This document shows, in pieces, positions 9,611-19,238 of a stretch of DNA of 64,000 bases. Origin of the DNA: Shewanella putrefaciens (GTDB taxonomy: Bacteria > Pseudomonadota > Gammaproteobacteria > Enterobacterales > Shewanellaceae); the NCBI RefSeq assembly GCF_016406305.1, contig NZ_CP066369.1, forward strand, positions 62,001-126,000. The letters are read 5' to 3'. The notes beneath the pieces are model-generated. The model saw only the letters and a program-made list of their open reading frames with translations. It ran no database searches and was not told the DNA's origin. How positions within the stretch are numbered: the stretch's first letter is position 1; every line of letters begins with the position of its first letter. Both the position numbers and the translations under genes were made by a program.

Positions 9611-10696
9611 ATGCGGATAGCCATTGCCATCGACAGTTTAGCGGGCGGCGGAGCCGAAAAGGTCATGCTGACCTTAGCTAAGCAATTTATACACTTAGGG
9701 CATGAGCCGCATTTCTTAGTCATGGAGGATAATCAGTACTATGAAACTCCGGATAATTTGCCTGTTCATCAATGTTTTGTCCCTAAGGATAAAGATTTTG
9801 ACCATTTTGGGCGATTAACGGCTTCGGTGAACAAACTGCAGGCGAAAATCGGAGAAATCGAGTCCCAAGTGGGTAAATTCGATTTATTCCTCTCAAATCT
9901 AGATAAAACCAATTTGATGATGACTAAAACGGGAGTGTCGCCACTCTATGTGATTGTTCATTCATCGGTTGAGGAAGAGTTGAGCCGCCAGTTTAAACTT
10001 GGCCCCTTCGCCTATTTTAAAAAGTTGAGAGCCAAAAAAGCCCTCAATGGCCAGCATTTAATTACCGTATCTAACGGCATAGCAAAAGAGATTAAAGATA
10101 AAGGTCGTTTGCACCCAGCATCCATGCAGACTATTTATAATCCTTTTGAATTTAATGAAATTATTGCTCAGTCGCAGCAAGATAATCCTCAAATTCCTCA
10201 GGGTGAATACCTTATTCATGTCGGCCGCTTTGCCAAGCAGAAACGCCATGATGTGCTGTTTGAAGCTCTTAAGCTCACACAAAATCAGCTACCTGTTGTG
10301 CTTTTGTGCCATAACCACAAAAAAGCCATCAAAGCGGCGAAAAAGTTCGGCATTGAGAAACGCTTAATCATTCCCGGGTTTCAAAGTAATCCCTTCCCTT
10401 GGATAAAACGCGCTAAGGCACTCGTGCTCAGCTCAGATTTTGAAGGCCTGCCGACAGTCTTGATTGAATCATTAGCCTGTGGAACCCCAGTTGTCAGTAC
10501 CGATTGCCCCCATGGGCCGAGTGAGATTTTAACTGGGAATTTATCGCCCTATCTCGTACCGCGCCGCGATCCTAAGGCGTTGGCAAAAATGATCGATGAA
10601 GTGGTCAAGCAGCCACCATCCTTAGCGGAGGTTGAAATCTTGGCAAAGGTTGATGCGACCTTGATTGCCAAGCAATATTTGGCACTGGCAAAATAA
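9611..10696 (+). CDS. Glycosyltransferase family 4, LPS core
   Basis: A 361-residue GT-B retaining glycosyltransferase. The N-terminal acceptor domain contains SLAGGGAEKVMLTLAK; the donor domain has LIHVGRFAKQKRHD and the EX7E-type region DFEGLPTVLIESLACGTPVV, then STDCPHGPSEIL. I chose ATG 9611 because an AGGAG site precedes it and MRIAIAIDSL is a normal family start; the frame is open further upstream inside the previous gene. It is clearly paralogous to the gene at 13330-14400. Sugar and acceptor are unknown; context says LPS core. Confidence 0.9.
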   Translation: MRIAIAIDSLAGGGAEKVMLTLAKQFIHLGHEPHFLVMEDNQYYETPDNLPVHQCFVPKDKDFDHFGRLTASVNKLQAKIGEIESQVGKFDLFLSNLDKTNLMMTKTGVSPLYVIVHSSVEEELSRQFKLGPFAYFKKLRAKKALNGQHLITVSNGIAKEIKDKGRLHPASMQTIYNPFEFNEIIAQSQQDNPQIPQGEYLIHVGRFAKQKRHDVLFEALKLTQNQLPVVLLCHNHKKAIKAAKKFGIEKRLIIPGFQSNPFPWIKRAKALVLSSDFEGLPTVLIESLACGTPVVSTDCPHGPSEILTGNLSPYLVPRRDPKALAKMIDEVVKQPPSLAEVEILAKVDATLIAKQYLALAK

Positions 10697-10726
10697 TTTA
10701 ACCTTTAGCCTTGTAGGAGGATGCGG

Positions 10727-11803
10727 GTGGAAGAAGTCAAACAAGCGAAGAGACGTTACTTATTGTACATTGCACAGAATTATTCCTATGCGATGCTAAG
10801 ACCCATTCAGCAAGTGATTTGGGATAGGGGCGATGAGGTCTGTTGGTTTTTAGAGGGTAAGGAGGTCGATCCTAAGTTTCTAAAGGCCGATGAGCGGCGC
10901 TTGCTCAGTATCGATGCCGTTAAAGCTTGGAAACCCGATGCCGTGTTTGTGCCGGGTAATGTTGTACCCAGTTTTATTCCTGGTGTAAAAGTCGGTGTAT
11001 TCCATGGCTTTAATGCGGGGAAAATGAATCACAAGGGCCGTGAAGATCACTTCGAAATCCGCGATTGTTTTGACTTATATTGCACTCAGGGCCCGGCGAC
11101 GACACTGCCTTTCCTCAAACTGGAGAAAAAGTTTGGTACTTTTACCGTCGCCGAAACGGGTTGGCCGGCATTAGATCCTCTTTTTCTTGAGAATAAAGAT
11201 AATCCCTATATCAAAGCGGATGACCCAAGGCCAGTCGTGCTCTTTTGCTCGACATTTTCCCCTAGCTTGACCTGCGCGCCCGCGGTATTTGAACAGATAA
11301 AAGCCCTGTCGCAAAAGAGCCAATGGCGCTGGTTGGTGCAATTTCATCCTAAGATGAACCCTAGGATTGTGGAGCAGTACAAGGCTCTGGAAAACGAGAA
11401 TTTACAGTTTGTTGAAACCGATAATGTGATCCCTTTGCTGCAGGCTGGGGATGTGATGTTGTGTGACACCTCATCGATTCTGTTGATGTTTTTAATGCAG
11501 CGCAAGCCAGTGGTGACCTTTAAAAATCAGTCGCCGAAGGACCATTTGATTGATATCAGCCGAGTCGAAGAGATTGAACCCGCTTTAATGCGAGCACTGA
11601 GCCGCCCCGAAGATTTGATGGTGCATATCCATGATTATTGCAACCAAATCCATCCAACGGGTGATGGTCAATCTAGCCAACGGGTTTTGGCTGCGACAGA
11701 TGCCTTGATTGATAAGGGCACAGGTTGGCTTAAACCTAAGCCTTTGAACTTGCTGAGACATTTTAAAATGCGCCGCAAGCTTGGATACTGGAAGCTGTTT
11801 TAG
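10727..11803 (+). CDS. CDP-glycerol glycerophosphotransferase-family protein
   Basis: A 358-residue protein resembling the TagF/TagB (Glyphos_transf) fold. It shows FVPGNVVPSFIPGVKVGVFHGFNAG near the middle of the first half, AETGWPALDPLF, VLFCSTFSPS, VQFHPKMN and DVMLCDTSSILLMF, the His and Asp-Thr-Ser motifs expected of this family. Such enzymes transfer glycerol phosphate (or a similar polyol phosphate) from CDP-glycerol. A perfect AGGAGG directly abuts ATG 10721, too close, so GTG 10727 with 6-base spacing is the likelier start. With the TagD-like and LicD-like genes downstream it suggests phosphoglycerol decoration of LPS. Confidence 0.82.
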   Translation: MEEVKQAKRRYLLYIAQNYSYAMLRPIQQVIWDRGDEVCWFLEGKEVDPKFLKADERRLLSIDAVKAWKPDAVFVPGNVVPSFIPGVKVGVFHGFNAGKMNHKGREDHFEIRDCFDLYCTQGPATTLPFLKLEKKFGTFTVAETGWPALDPLFLENKDNPYIKADDPRPVVLFCSTFSPSLTCAPAVFEQIKALSQKSQWRWLVQFHPKMNPRIVEQYKALENENLQFVETDNVIPLLQAGDVMLCDTSSILLMFLMQRKPVVTFKNQSPKDHLIDISRVEEIEPALMRALSRPEDLMVHIHDYCNQIHPTGDGQSSQRVLAATDALIDKGTGWLKPKPLNLLRHFKMRRKLGYWKLF

Positions 11804-11924
11804 CCTTAGCACTGTATGGACAATGCCATATGAGCCGAACGATTAGCATGTTCGGCTTTGGCTATTTTGAGCTAAAATCCGTAGGATTTATCCCAAATTG
11901 AGTGCATGGGATCGGAAAACAGTT

Positions 11925-12320
11925 TTATAGTTTTCTCGCAATTTCAATGATTTCAGTTGTTGATATTGATGGCGTTCTCGGAAAGTAGACAACTTCACAA
12001 ATATCCCTTAAATCATCGAAACGACCTTCCCAGTCATCACCCATTGCTAGGATGTTGGCTCGATAATAATTAATATAGTGACGCTTTTGTTCCAAAGACT
12101 CTTCAATAAAAACCTCGTTAACAAATTTTAACGAATTAATAATTTTCAAGCGACTGCATTCATCGTACAATGGGTAGCGATTTTTCTTTTTGAAATTCAA
12201 GGCGTCACTCGACACTCCAACGATTAGCTCAGAACCTAATTGGGAACATTTTTCTAAAATATTAACATGCCCAATATGGAATACATCAAATGTTCCAAAT
12301 GTAATTACCCTATTACCCAT
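11925..12320 (-). CDS. TagD-like glycerol-3-phosphate cytidylyltransferase
   Basis: A 131-residue nucleotidyltransferase with the motif GTFDVFHIGHVNIL (HxGH) at the start and the C-terminal RTPSISTTEII, matching the RTEGISTT element of TagD/Tarl-type cytidylyltransferases. The length equals TagD (129). The expected reaction is CTP plus glycerol-3-phosphate to CDP-glycerol. Its start overlaps the end of the LicD-like gene by 8 bases, so the two are co-translated. The pair is visibly more AT-rich than its neighbours, a sign of acquisition. Other polyol phosphates cannot be excluded. Confidence 0.87.
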   Translation of the reverse strand: MGNRVITFGTFDVFHIGHVNILEKCSQLGSELIVGVSSDALNFKKKNRYPLYDECSRLKIINSLKFVNEVFIEESLEQKRHYINYYRANILAMGDDWEGRFDDLRDICEVVYFPRTPSISTTEIIEIARKL

Positions 12321-13113
12321 TATTATTTTCTCGATGAATATTAAACTCTATTTTTATAGGGTTATGGTGAACTCGCTCGCTCTCTTTGGGGATTTGCATA
12401 TAATCACCATATTTTTCAGTGAGGTATCTCTCTACGTTCTTGGGGCATGGCAATTCGATTGATTCAAACTTGAGCATTTGCAAAGGATAAAGGTCCGTGA
12501 GGTATATAGCATCATTAAATGTGACGTTGCCTATTTTACCTGTGTCTACTTTATTGTGCTTTTTATATACCATATCAATTTTTTTAAAGAGAGCATCTTG
12601 GCAATGCTCCTTATAAAGCCATTGGTAAAAATAAGTTTTAAATTTACGAAAAACACTTTTCTGCTTATATTCCGTCATGGATATTCTACGGAATTTATGT
12701 GAAAGGACTTTTATTTCATCCTGGTCATTATTTGATTCACTTACATTATCCCAAGGGAATATATCTATAAAAATCCCATGATTTATATTTTGATTTCTTT
12801 TGGAGTTTTCTATAAATAATGTGTTTTTATCTCGTACTTTTGCAAAATATAAAGGGTATTCTTTTTCAGTATAAAAATGCTGTATAAAAAGGTGTGAAGG
12901 TAATTTATGTTGAAGTTGTAAGAACCTTTCATAATCAGCCCTAGGCATTGCAATATCTATATCATCGTCCCAAGGGATAAACCCTTCATGCCTAACTGCA
13001 CCAAGGGCTGTGCCGCCGATAGCGAAATAGGTAAGGTTCTCTTCACGGAATATTTTTTGCAGTTCCGATATCATTTGTATCTGATGTAACTGCACTTTTC
13101 TAACTAAATTCAT
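12313..13113 (-). CDS. LicD-family phosphotransferase
   Basis: A 266-residue LicD-family protein. The diagnostic N-terminal block FAIGGTALGAVRHEGFIPWDD followed by DIDIAMPRADYERF has the nucleotidyltransferase-like GG...DDDID metal-binding aspartates. LicD proteins move phosphorylcholine or polyol phosphates from CDP-linked donors onto surface glycans. Because the partner gene makes CDP-glycerol-like donors, glycerol phosphate transfer to LPS is a reasonable inference, though choline is the classical LicD substrate. There is no licA, licB or licC nearby to supply choline. Low G+C and atypical codon use set it apart. Confidence 0.87.
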   Translation of the reverse strand: MNLVRKVQLHQIQMISELQKIFREENLTYFAIGGTALGAVRHEGFIPWDDDIDIAMPRADYERFLQLQHKLPSHLFIQHFYTEKEYPLYFAKVRDKNTLFIENSKRNQNINHGIFIDIFPWDNVSESNNDQDEIKVLSHKFRRISMTEYKQKSVFRKFKTYFYQWLYKEHCQDALFKKIDMVYKKHNKVDTGKIGNVTFNDAIYLTDLYPLQMLKFESIELPCPKNVERYLTEKYGDYMQIPKESERVHHNPIKIEFNIHRENNNG

Positions 13114-13282
13114 AGACTAGATATTATAGAATAAGACGATGAATGGATTCTAATCCAAGTAGAGAGTTAAAAACACAAAAATGATTAACTTTCTATGGGG
13201 ATATAATTCTTCGTTTGTAGTTGATGCATATGTTAGCTTTTCTTTAAGTATTTTTATTTGTATGAATATTTATCAACAGCGG

Positions 13283-13324
13283 CTCTCTAACAATCTCTCT
13301 TGGGATAGAGATATTATTAGAGAG
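13283..13324. repeat. Long imperfect inverted repeat between licD-like and GT4 genes
   Basis: CTCTCTAA at 13283-13290 pairs with TTAGAGAG at 13317-13324, and inner ATCTCT pairs with AGAGAT, giving a tall hairpin just downstream of the GT4 stop codon at 13330 (reverse strand). There is no T run, so its role as a transcript end is uncertain. Confidence 0.4.
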
Positions 13325-13329
13325 TTGTG

Positions 13330-14400
13330 TTACTCAGTTAACTTCAAATATTGCTGTGCAATATATTTACTATCAACGGCTTTGAGGATCTCAAGATCCT
13401 CAAGTGAAGGCGGAGATGCCAGACACTCGAGTGCCTTCTGTGCTAATAATGCAGGTTGACGCACTGGTACTAAATACTTGGCTAGATGCCCTGTGAGGAT
13501 TTCATTTGGGCCGTGCGGACAGTCAGTACTGACAACGGGAGTCCCGCAGGCTAAGGACTCAATGACTACCGTTGGTAGCCCTTCAAAATCGGAACTCAGC
13601 AGCATTAATTCTGCCTTGGCAATCCAAGCATAGGGGTTATGTTGAAACCCAGGGGTGATAATTCTGTGTTCAACACCGTATTTTTTAGCGAGTTTTCGGG
13701 CCTTGTTTGGCCTATTGCACAGCAGGACTAATTTGGGTGCCGTCGGCATGTCCCGTAGAGCCTTGAAGAGAATATCATGGCGCTTCTGGCGAGTAACTCG
13801 ACCAACATGGATCATATAAGGTTCGTTGGGAATATCAGGGATGACCTCTTGAGCCTTATGCTTGATTTCGGCTAGTCGAAAAGGGTTGTATATGGTTTGC
13901 ACACTCTGGGGTTTTAGCCATGAGGTGGCTCTTAGCTCATCGGCAATACCATTAGAAACAGTGATAATCTTTTTACCGATCAGCGCTTTGGCTTTTTTCC
14001 AGCGTCGCCAAAAATGCACTGGGCCGCGTTTGAGCTCCATCAATAATTCTTGCTTTAATGCACAGTGGCAGAAGTAGTAGCAAGGTTCAAAATGGCAGCC
14101 GGAAACAACAACATCACAGTCAGTCGAATTGCTTAAAAACAGTGAAAACTTGCCGGTTTCCTCGACTTCTTTCACTTTCGCTTTGAGGTGCAGCCTTTGT
14201 TCATCTAACGACGTTTTTTGGCCTGCTTCAAATAGATAGTGAATGGTCACATTTTGAGGCGGCATAAAATCGCCTTCTTTGTGAAACACAAATAAGTGAA
14301 TGTCTTGCCCGGCTTCCTGCAGCACTTCTGCCTGGGATAAGGCTATTTTGACTGTGCCGTTGGAGAAAAAGTTATGGCAAAAAATCGCGATTTTTTTCAT
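13330..14400 (-). CDS. Glycosyltransferase family 4, paralogue of the 9.6-kb gene
   Basis: A 356-residue GT4 enzyme with MIHVGRVTRQKRHDILFKAL and DFEGLPTVVIESLACGTPVV, then STDCPHGPNEIL, nearly the same donor-site text as the enzyme at 9611-10696. The N-terminal acceptor loop differs (FSNGTVKIALSQAEVL instead of GGGAEKV), pointing to a different acceptor. The two copies therefore look like an old duplication within the core locus. It is transcribed leftward toward the LicD/TagD pair with 216 bases between. Confidence 0.9.
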   Translation of the reverse strand: MKKIAIFCHNFFSNGTVKIALSQAEVLQEAGQDIHLFVFHKEGDFMPPQNVTIHYLFEAGQKTSLDEQRLHLKAKVKEVEETGKFSLFLSNSTDCDVVVSGCHFEPCYYFCHCALKQELLMELKRGPVHFWRRWKKAKALIGKKIITVSNGIADELRATSWLKPQSVQTIYNPFRLAEIKHKAQEVIPDIPNEPYMIHVGRVTRQKRHDILFKALRDMPTAPKLVLLCNRPNKARKLAKKYGVEHRIITPGFQHNPYAWIAKAELMLLSSDFEGLPTVVIESLACGTPVVSTDCPHGPNEILTGHLAKYLVPVRQPALLAQKALECLASPPSLEDLEILKAVDSKYIAQQYLKLTE

Positions 14401-14657
14401 AGGAATGCTCTTATTGCGTTGCTCTGTAAGCCGTTGCTTTCAATCAAGTTGTCTAAGCTACAACCGCGAGTAAAGACGGGGGCCATTTTTGGGGATTCCC
14501 CTGCCTGCTAAGTGGCTGCATTATATCAGTTCACGCCTTTACATGGGCTTAATCCCAAGTATTCTTGCTATTTTTTAGTTTTTTATGGGTATTTAAAGCG
14601 GTTTTTGCCGTGATTATTCACTCGCTTGGCTAAAACGAGTAGACTGACGGGCAATGA

Positions 14658-15182
<525 letters not shown>

Positions 15183-15266
15183 ACCTGCCAAGCTGATGAT
15201 CTTTCGTGGTATTTTTATGTTAATTTTGAGGCATTGTGACCTCGCGATGATAATGAAAAGGATGTT

Positions 15267-16742
15267 ATGAAGGCTTTTTTTACCCCCACTATCCTCGCTA
15301 CTAGCGTTGTCTCTGGTTTACTTTTTTGTTCTACACTCGCCGCTGCGCCTTGGGTGGATGCCTCGGATATTTATCTTCGAGCCGATATTCAAGCATTGGC
15401 GGATGCGGGTGTTATCACTGTGCCTGTGAATACTTTCCCCTTGATGTGGTCGGGAATTGGTGGCGATTTAGCGAAAGTTGAGCCTGAACTCCTTTCGCCA
15501 GCATTAGTGCAAGCCTTTGCCCGCGTTAACTTCTATTACCACAATGCGGTCGAGAATCGCGGCAATGCTAGAGTGAAAGTGTCGGCGGCGACGGATCCGG
15601 CAAGGTTTCAGCACTATGGTTCTGAATACCGCGAGAAGGGTGAAGTAAAGGGGTCCTATGAGTATTTAGGTTCGCGCATTGCCTATAAGACGACAGTGAC
15701 CGAAACCTATGATCCCCAAGATAATAAAAACTTTCGACTCGATGATTCTTATTTTGCGGTCATTATGGGCAACTGGATTGCGACTTTAGGTACAGTGGAG
15801 CAGTGGTGGGGAGCGGGGTTTGATTCTGCACTGCACCGTTCGAACAACGCCCGTCCCATGCAGTCACTTAGCTTGAGCCGCAACAACGCCGCAGCCTTTG
15901 AGACACCTTGGTTATCTTGGATTGGCCCCTGGACATTTAAGACCGGATTTAGCCTCACCGAAGCCGAACGTGCCGTACCTAAAACGGCATTGTGGGATAT
16001 GCGCTTCAGTGCTAAGCCCATAAAGCAAGTTGAAATCGGGCTCGCCTGGTCGACTCTATTTTGCGGTGAAGGGCAAGAGTGTCACTTTAGCTCCTGGTGG
16101 GATGCGGTTGCGAGCAATTCGGTTTGTATTGATGGTTCCAACGATTGCGCACCCGATCAGCGTCGGGATGCGGGCCACAGAACGCAGAGTATTGATCTTC
16201 GCTATGCCGACACTTGGCAGGATATTCCCGTGGGATTATACCTAGAACGTAGCTGTGAGAGTGGCAGCGACTGTGGTTCCCTCTGGGGGATGGATACCCA
16301 TTTTGGTACTACGGGTAAGCAGTTTAAGTTGTTTATGGAATACTCGGATACCTATGTTAAGTGTGATGGCGACAGTGCCAATTGCTTCTACGAAGACCCG
16401 GTTTATCTGAGCGGTGCTCGTTACTATGGCCGGGCTTTAGGTTCAACCTATGATAGCGATGCCCAAACCTTTGTGCTTGGCTTAGTCGGCCAGTTTAGTA
16501 ATAGCCGTGGCTTTACCTCACTGCTGCGTTATGCGCAGTTAAATAAGGACGGCACTAACGTGGCAACGACTTGGGCACCACAACCGCCGAAGGAAGATTT
16601 GTTGATGTTAGAACTGTCTTACCGCATGCCAGTGTGGAAAGGGATGTGGAGTCTAGGCGGAACTGTGTCCAGATCTGAGTTTGAACTTCAAGAAAACGAG
16701 ACCAATGCCACGCTCTTTAGCAGTTTTGAATATCGTTTTTAA
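15267..16742 (+). CDS. Wzi-family capsule assembly / outer-membrane beta-barrel protein
   Basis: A 491-residue exported protein with a clear signal peptide (cleavage likely after LAAA, about residue 27) and a predicted outer-membrane barrel ending in aromatic SSFEYRF. The early motif ASDIYLRADIQALADAGVI and NWIATLGTVEQWWGAG match the Wzi family (Capsule_assembly_Wzi), whose founding member anchors capsule to the cell surface. Many Shewanella relatives occur without a capsule locus, so the exact ligand is uncertain. An intrinsic terminator follows. Confidence 0.85.
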   Translation: MKAFFTPTILATSVVSGLLFCSTLAAAPWVDASDIYLRADIQALADAGVITVPVNTFPLMWSGIGGDLAKVEPELLSPALVQAFARVNFYYHNAVENRGNARVKVSAATDPARFQHYGSEYREKGEVKGSYEYLGSRIAYKTTVTETYDPQDNKNFRLDDSYFAVIMGNWIATLGTVEQWWGAGFDSALHRSNNARPMQSLSLSRNNAAAFETPWLSWIGPWTFKTGFSLTEAERAVPKTALWDMRFSAKPIKQVEIGLAWSTLFCGEGQECHFSSWWDAVASNSVCIDGSNDCAPDQRRDAGHRTQSIDLRYADTWQDIPVGLYLERSCESGSDCGSLWGMDTHFGTTGKQFKLFMEYSDTYVKCDGDSANCFYEDPVYLSGARYYGRALGSTYDSDAQTFVLGLVGQFSNSRGFTSLLRYAQLNKDGTNVATTWAPQPPKEDLLMLELSYRMPVWKGMWSLGGTVSRSEFELQENETNATLFSSFEYRF

Positions 16743-16751
16743 TCGTTAAAA

Positions 16752-16780
16752 CAAAAGCCTGCAAAATGCAGGCTTTTTTA
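16752..16780. terminator. Bidirectional intrinsic terminator
   Basis: AGCCTGCA (16756-16763) pairs with TGCAGGCT (16767-16774) around an AAA loop, with A runs on the left and T runs on the right. It can end both the Wzi-like gene (forward) and the convergent epimerase (reverse). Confidence 0.88.
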
Positions 16781-16792
16781 TTACCGCTAATA

Positions 16793-17800
16793 TTACTGAT
16801 TGTAAAATTGGCGATACCAGCCCACAAATTTCCCGACTCCCGTATTGATATCCACCTGTGGCCTGTAACCCACAGCGTTAAAGAGATCACGGGTATCCGC
16901 CCAAGTGGCGTGCACATCGCCGGGCTGCATTGGTAAGAGATTCTTCTTAGCCTCTATCCCGAGAGCGTGTTCGAGTGCCGTAATAAAATCGAGCAATTTG
17001 ACTGGGCTACCGTTGCCTATATTAAAGACTCGATAGGGAGCACTGCTGGTGGCGGGCGAGCCTGTTTCCACCGTCCAGTCTGGCGTTGGGCTGGGTGGCT
17101 TGTCCTGGACTCTAATAATGCCCTCAACAATATCATCAATATAGGTAAAATCACGGCTTAAGTCGCCATGGTTATACACATCGATAACTTCACCCGCGAG
17201 TATGGCTTTAGTGAATTTAAACAAAGCCATATCCGGGCGTCCCCAGGGGCCATAGACAGTGAAGAAGCGCAGCCCAGTGGTGGGCAACTGGTATAAATGT
17301 GAGTAAGTGTGGGACATCAACTCATTGGCTTTTTTCGTGGCGGCATAGAGGGAAATGGGATGATCTATGCTGTCCTCGGTGGAGAAGGGCATCTTCTGAT
17401 TTAACCCATACACAGACGAAGATGAAGCATAGACGAGATGCTCAATTTGGTGATGGCGACAGCCCTCTAAAATTGTCAGATGTCCCACTAGGTTGCTATC
17501 GGCGTAGGCCAAGGGATTGTCGAGTGAGTAGCGCACCCCCGCTTGGGCCGCCAAATGGATCACCCGTTGAAAACCATGTTGGGCAAACAGGGCGGCAATC
17601 CCTTCTCGGTCGGCGAGATCCAGTTTGATAAAACGGAAATTCCCTAAGGCCTGCAAGGGCGCAAGGCGGGCCAGTTTGAGCTCTACATCGTAGTAGTCAT
17701 TAAGATTATCAATGCCGATAACGTCGTGGCCGAGGGCACATAGACGTTCACTGACCTTGGCGCCAATAAATCCCGCTGCCCCTGTGACTAAGTATTTCAT
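16793..17800 (-). CDS. NAD-dependent UDP-glucuronate 4-epimerase-like protein
   Basis: A 335-residue extended short-chain dehydrogenase of the UDP-glucuronate epimerase (CapI/WbpP-like) group. It has TGAAGFIGAKVSERL for NAD binding, VIHLAAQAGVRYSLDNP, the catalytic SSSVYG serine and YAATKKANE (YxxxK), and the family RFFTVYGPWGRPDMAL. The likely reaction is UDP-glucuronate to UDP-galacturonate. It lies 35 bases downstream of ugd, which makes UDP-glucuronate, so the pair forms a two-step route to UDP-galacturonate. Confidence 0.9.
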   Translation of the reverse strand: MKYLVTGAAGFIGAKVSERLCALGHDVIGIDNLNDYYDVELKLARLAPLQALGNFRFIKLDLADREGIAALFAQHGFQRVIHLAAQAGVRYSLDNPLAYADSNLVGHLTILEGCRHHQIEHLVYASSSSVYGLNQKMPFSTEDSIDHPISLYAATKKANELMSHTYSHLYQLPTTGLRFFTVYGPWGRPDMALFKFTKAILAGEVIDVYNHGDLSRDFTYIDDIVEGIIRVQDKPPSPTPDWTVETGSPATSSAPYRVFNIGNGSPVKLLDFITALEHALGIEAKKNLLPMQPGDVHATWADTRDLFNAVGYRPQVDINTGVGKFVGWYRQFYNQ

Positions 17801-17835
17801 GTTAAACCTTTTACTGTCGGCTCAATGGTTGAGCA

Positions 17836-18999
17836 TTAATCCTGGTGGAACAGATCTCGGGTATAGACTTTGTCTGCAACATCGGTCAGTTCGTTAGCCA
17901 TTCGATTGGAGACTATTACATCGCACATGGCTTTAAATTCATCTAAATCTCGAATCACCCTCGATTTAAAAAACTCATCTTCCTTGAGCACAGGCTCATA
18001 GACCACGACTTCGATACCTTTGGCCTTGATACGCTTCATCACGCCTTGCACGGCGGAGGCTCGGAAGTTATCTGAGTCGGCTTTCATGATCAAACGGTAT
18101 ATACCGACGCATTTGGGTTGCTTGCGGATAATCGCATCGGCAATAAAGTCTTTGCGGGTGGTGTTAGAGTCAACGATGGCGCTGATGAGATTATTGGGCA
18201 CATCATTGTAGTTTGCCAACAGCTGTTTAGTGTCTTTGGGTAGGCAGTATCCACCATAACCGAAGGAAGGATTGTTGTAATAGTTTCCGATCCGGGGGTC
18301 TAGGCTCACCCCCTGGATAATCTGCCGCGTGTTTAAGCCTCGGCTCTGGGCGTAGGTATCGAGTTCATTAAAGTAAGCGACCCGCATGGCGAGAAACGTA
18401 TTGGCAAACAATTTTATCGCTTCGGCCTCGGCGCTGTCGGTGAGCAAAATAGGGATATCTTGTTTGATTGCGGCCTTGGCTAAGAGATCGGCAAAGGCTT
18501 GGGCGCGGGGTGAGCGTTCTCCCACAATAATGCGCGAGGGATAAAGATTGTCATACAGTGCCTTGCCTTCGCGTAAAAACTCAGGAGAAAACAGGATATT
18601 ATCACTATTGAGTTTTTGCCTTAGGGCCGCAGTAAAGCCAACGGGGACGGTCGATTTAATGATGATAGTTGTATTTGGATTGATGGCGAGGACATCCCGA
18701 GCGACATTTTCAACCGACTGGGTATTAAAGTAATTGGTCTGGGGATCATAGTCCGTTGGGGTGGCAATAATCACAAAGTCGGCCGATTGCACGGCCACAT
18801 TCTGTGTTGTTGCGGTTAAATTCAGGGGTTTGTTTTTCAGGTAATCTTCGATTAACTCATCGACAACGGTGGATTGATGTGCGTTAACCTGTGCGACACG
18901 TTCCGGTGATAAGTCGATGGCGGTGACCCGGTTTTGCTGCGCTAATAGGACAGCATTTGAGAGGCCAACGTAGCCCATGCCCACAACAACGATATTCAT
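17836..18999 (-). CDS. ugd: UDP-glucose 6-dehydrogenase
   Basis: A 387-residue enzyme oxidising UDP-glucose twice with NAD+ to UDP-glucuronate. Visible are the N-terminal [25 protein letters not shown], and the catalytic-cysteine segment [15 protein letters not shown]. Its C-terminal half is the short E. coli-type form (388 residues). I start it at ATG 18999 ([12 protein letters not shown]) rather than upstream at 19017, since the family begins right at the Rossmann strand. It is followed by the epimerase on the same transcript. Confidence 0.95.
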   Translation of the reverse strand: MNIVVVGMGYVGLSNAVLLAQQNRVTAIDLSPERVAQVNAHQSTVVDELIEDYLKNKPLNLTATTQNVAVQSADFVIIATPTDYDPQTNYFNTQSVENVARDVLAINPNTTIIIKSTVPVGFTAALRQKLNSDNILFSPEFLREGKALYDNLYPSRIIVGERSPRAQAFADLLAKAAIKQDIPILLTDSAEAEAIKLFANTFLAMRVAYFNELDTYAQSRGLNTRQIIQGVSLDPRIGNYYNNPSFGYGGYCLPKDTKQLLANYNDVPNNLISAIVDSNTTRKDFIADAIIRKQPKCVGIYRLIMKADSDNFRASAVQGVMKRIKAKGIEVVVYEPVLKEDEFFKSRVIRDLDEFKAMCDVIVSNRMANELTDVADKVYTRDLFHQD

Positions 19000-19238
19000 A
19001 GATAGTCCCGATGCCATGCCTTTTGTTCCCTGTAACGTAACATAGTCTTATTACAAAAAAGTGCAATCAAGTGAAAGCGACAGTTCCAAATTCAGTCTTT
19101 TTCTAGAATATTTTCATCGTTTACAATACCCGGCTTGCATTCTGTTTGATTCACATAACACTCTATCAAGACAGATTTTTATTTTGCAATAATCATATGA
19201 TACCGTATTGATGGTGTTAAAGTTTTTGGAGCCTTGAA

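Noticed and set aside
12190..12702. Two forward frames across the TagD/LicD-like genes
   Set aside because: They are antisense to well-supported genes and show no motifs.
13181..13459. Forward 92-codon frame overlapping the GT4 gene end
   Set aside because: Half of it is antisense to conserved GT4 sequence, and it has no ribosome site.
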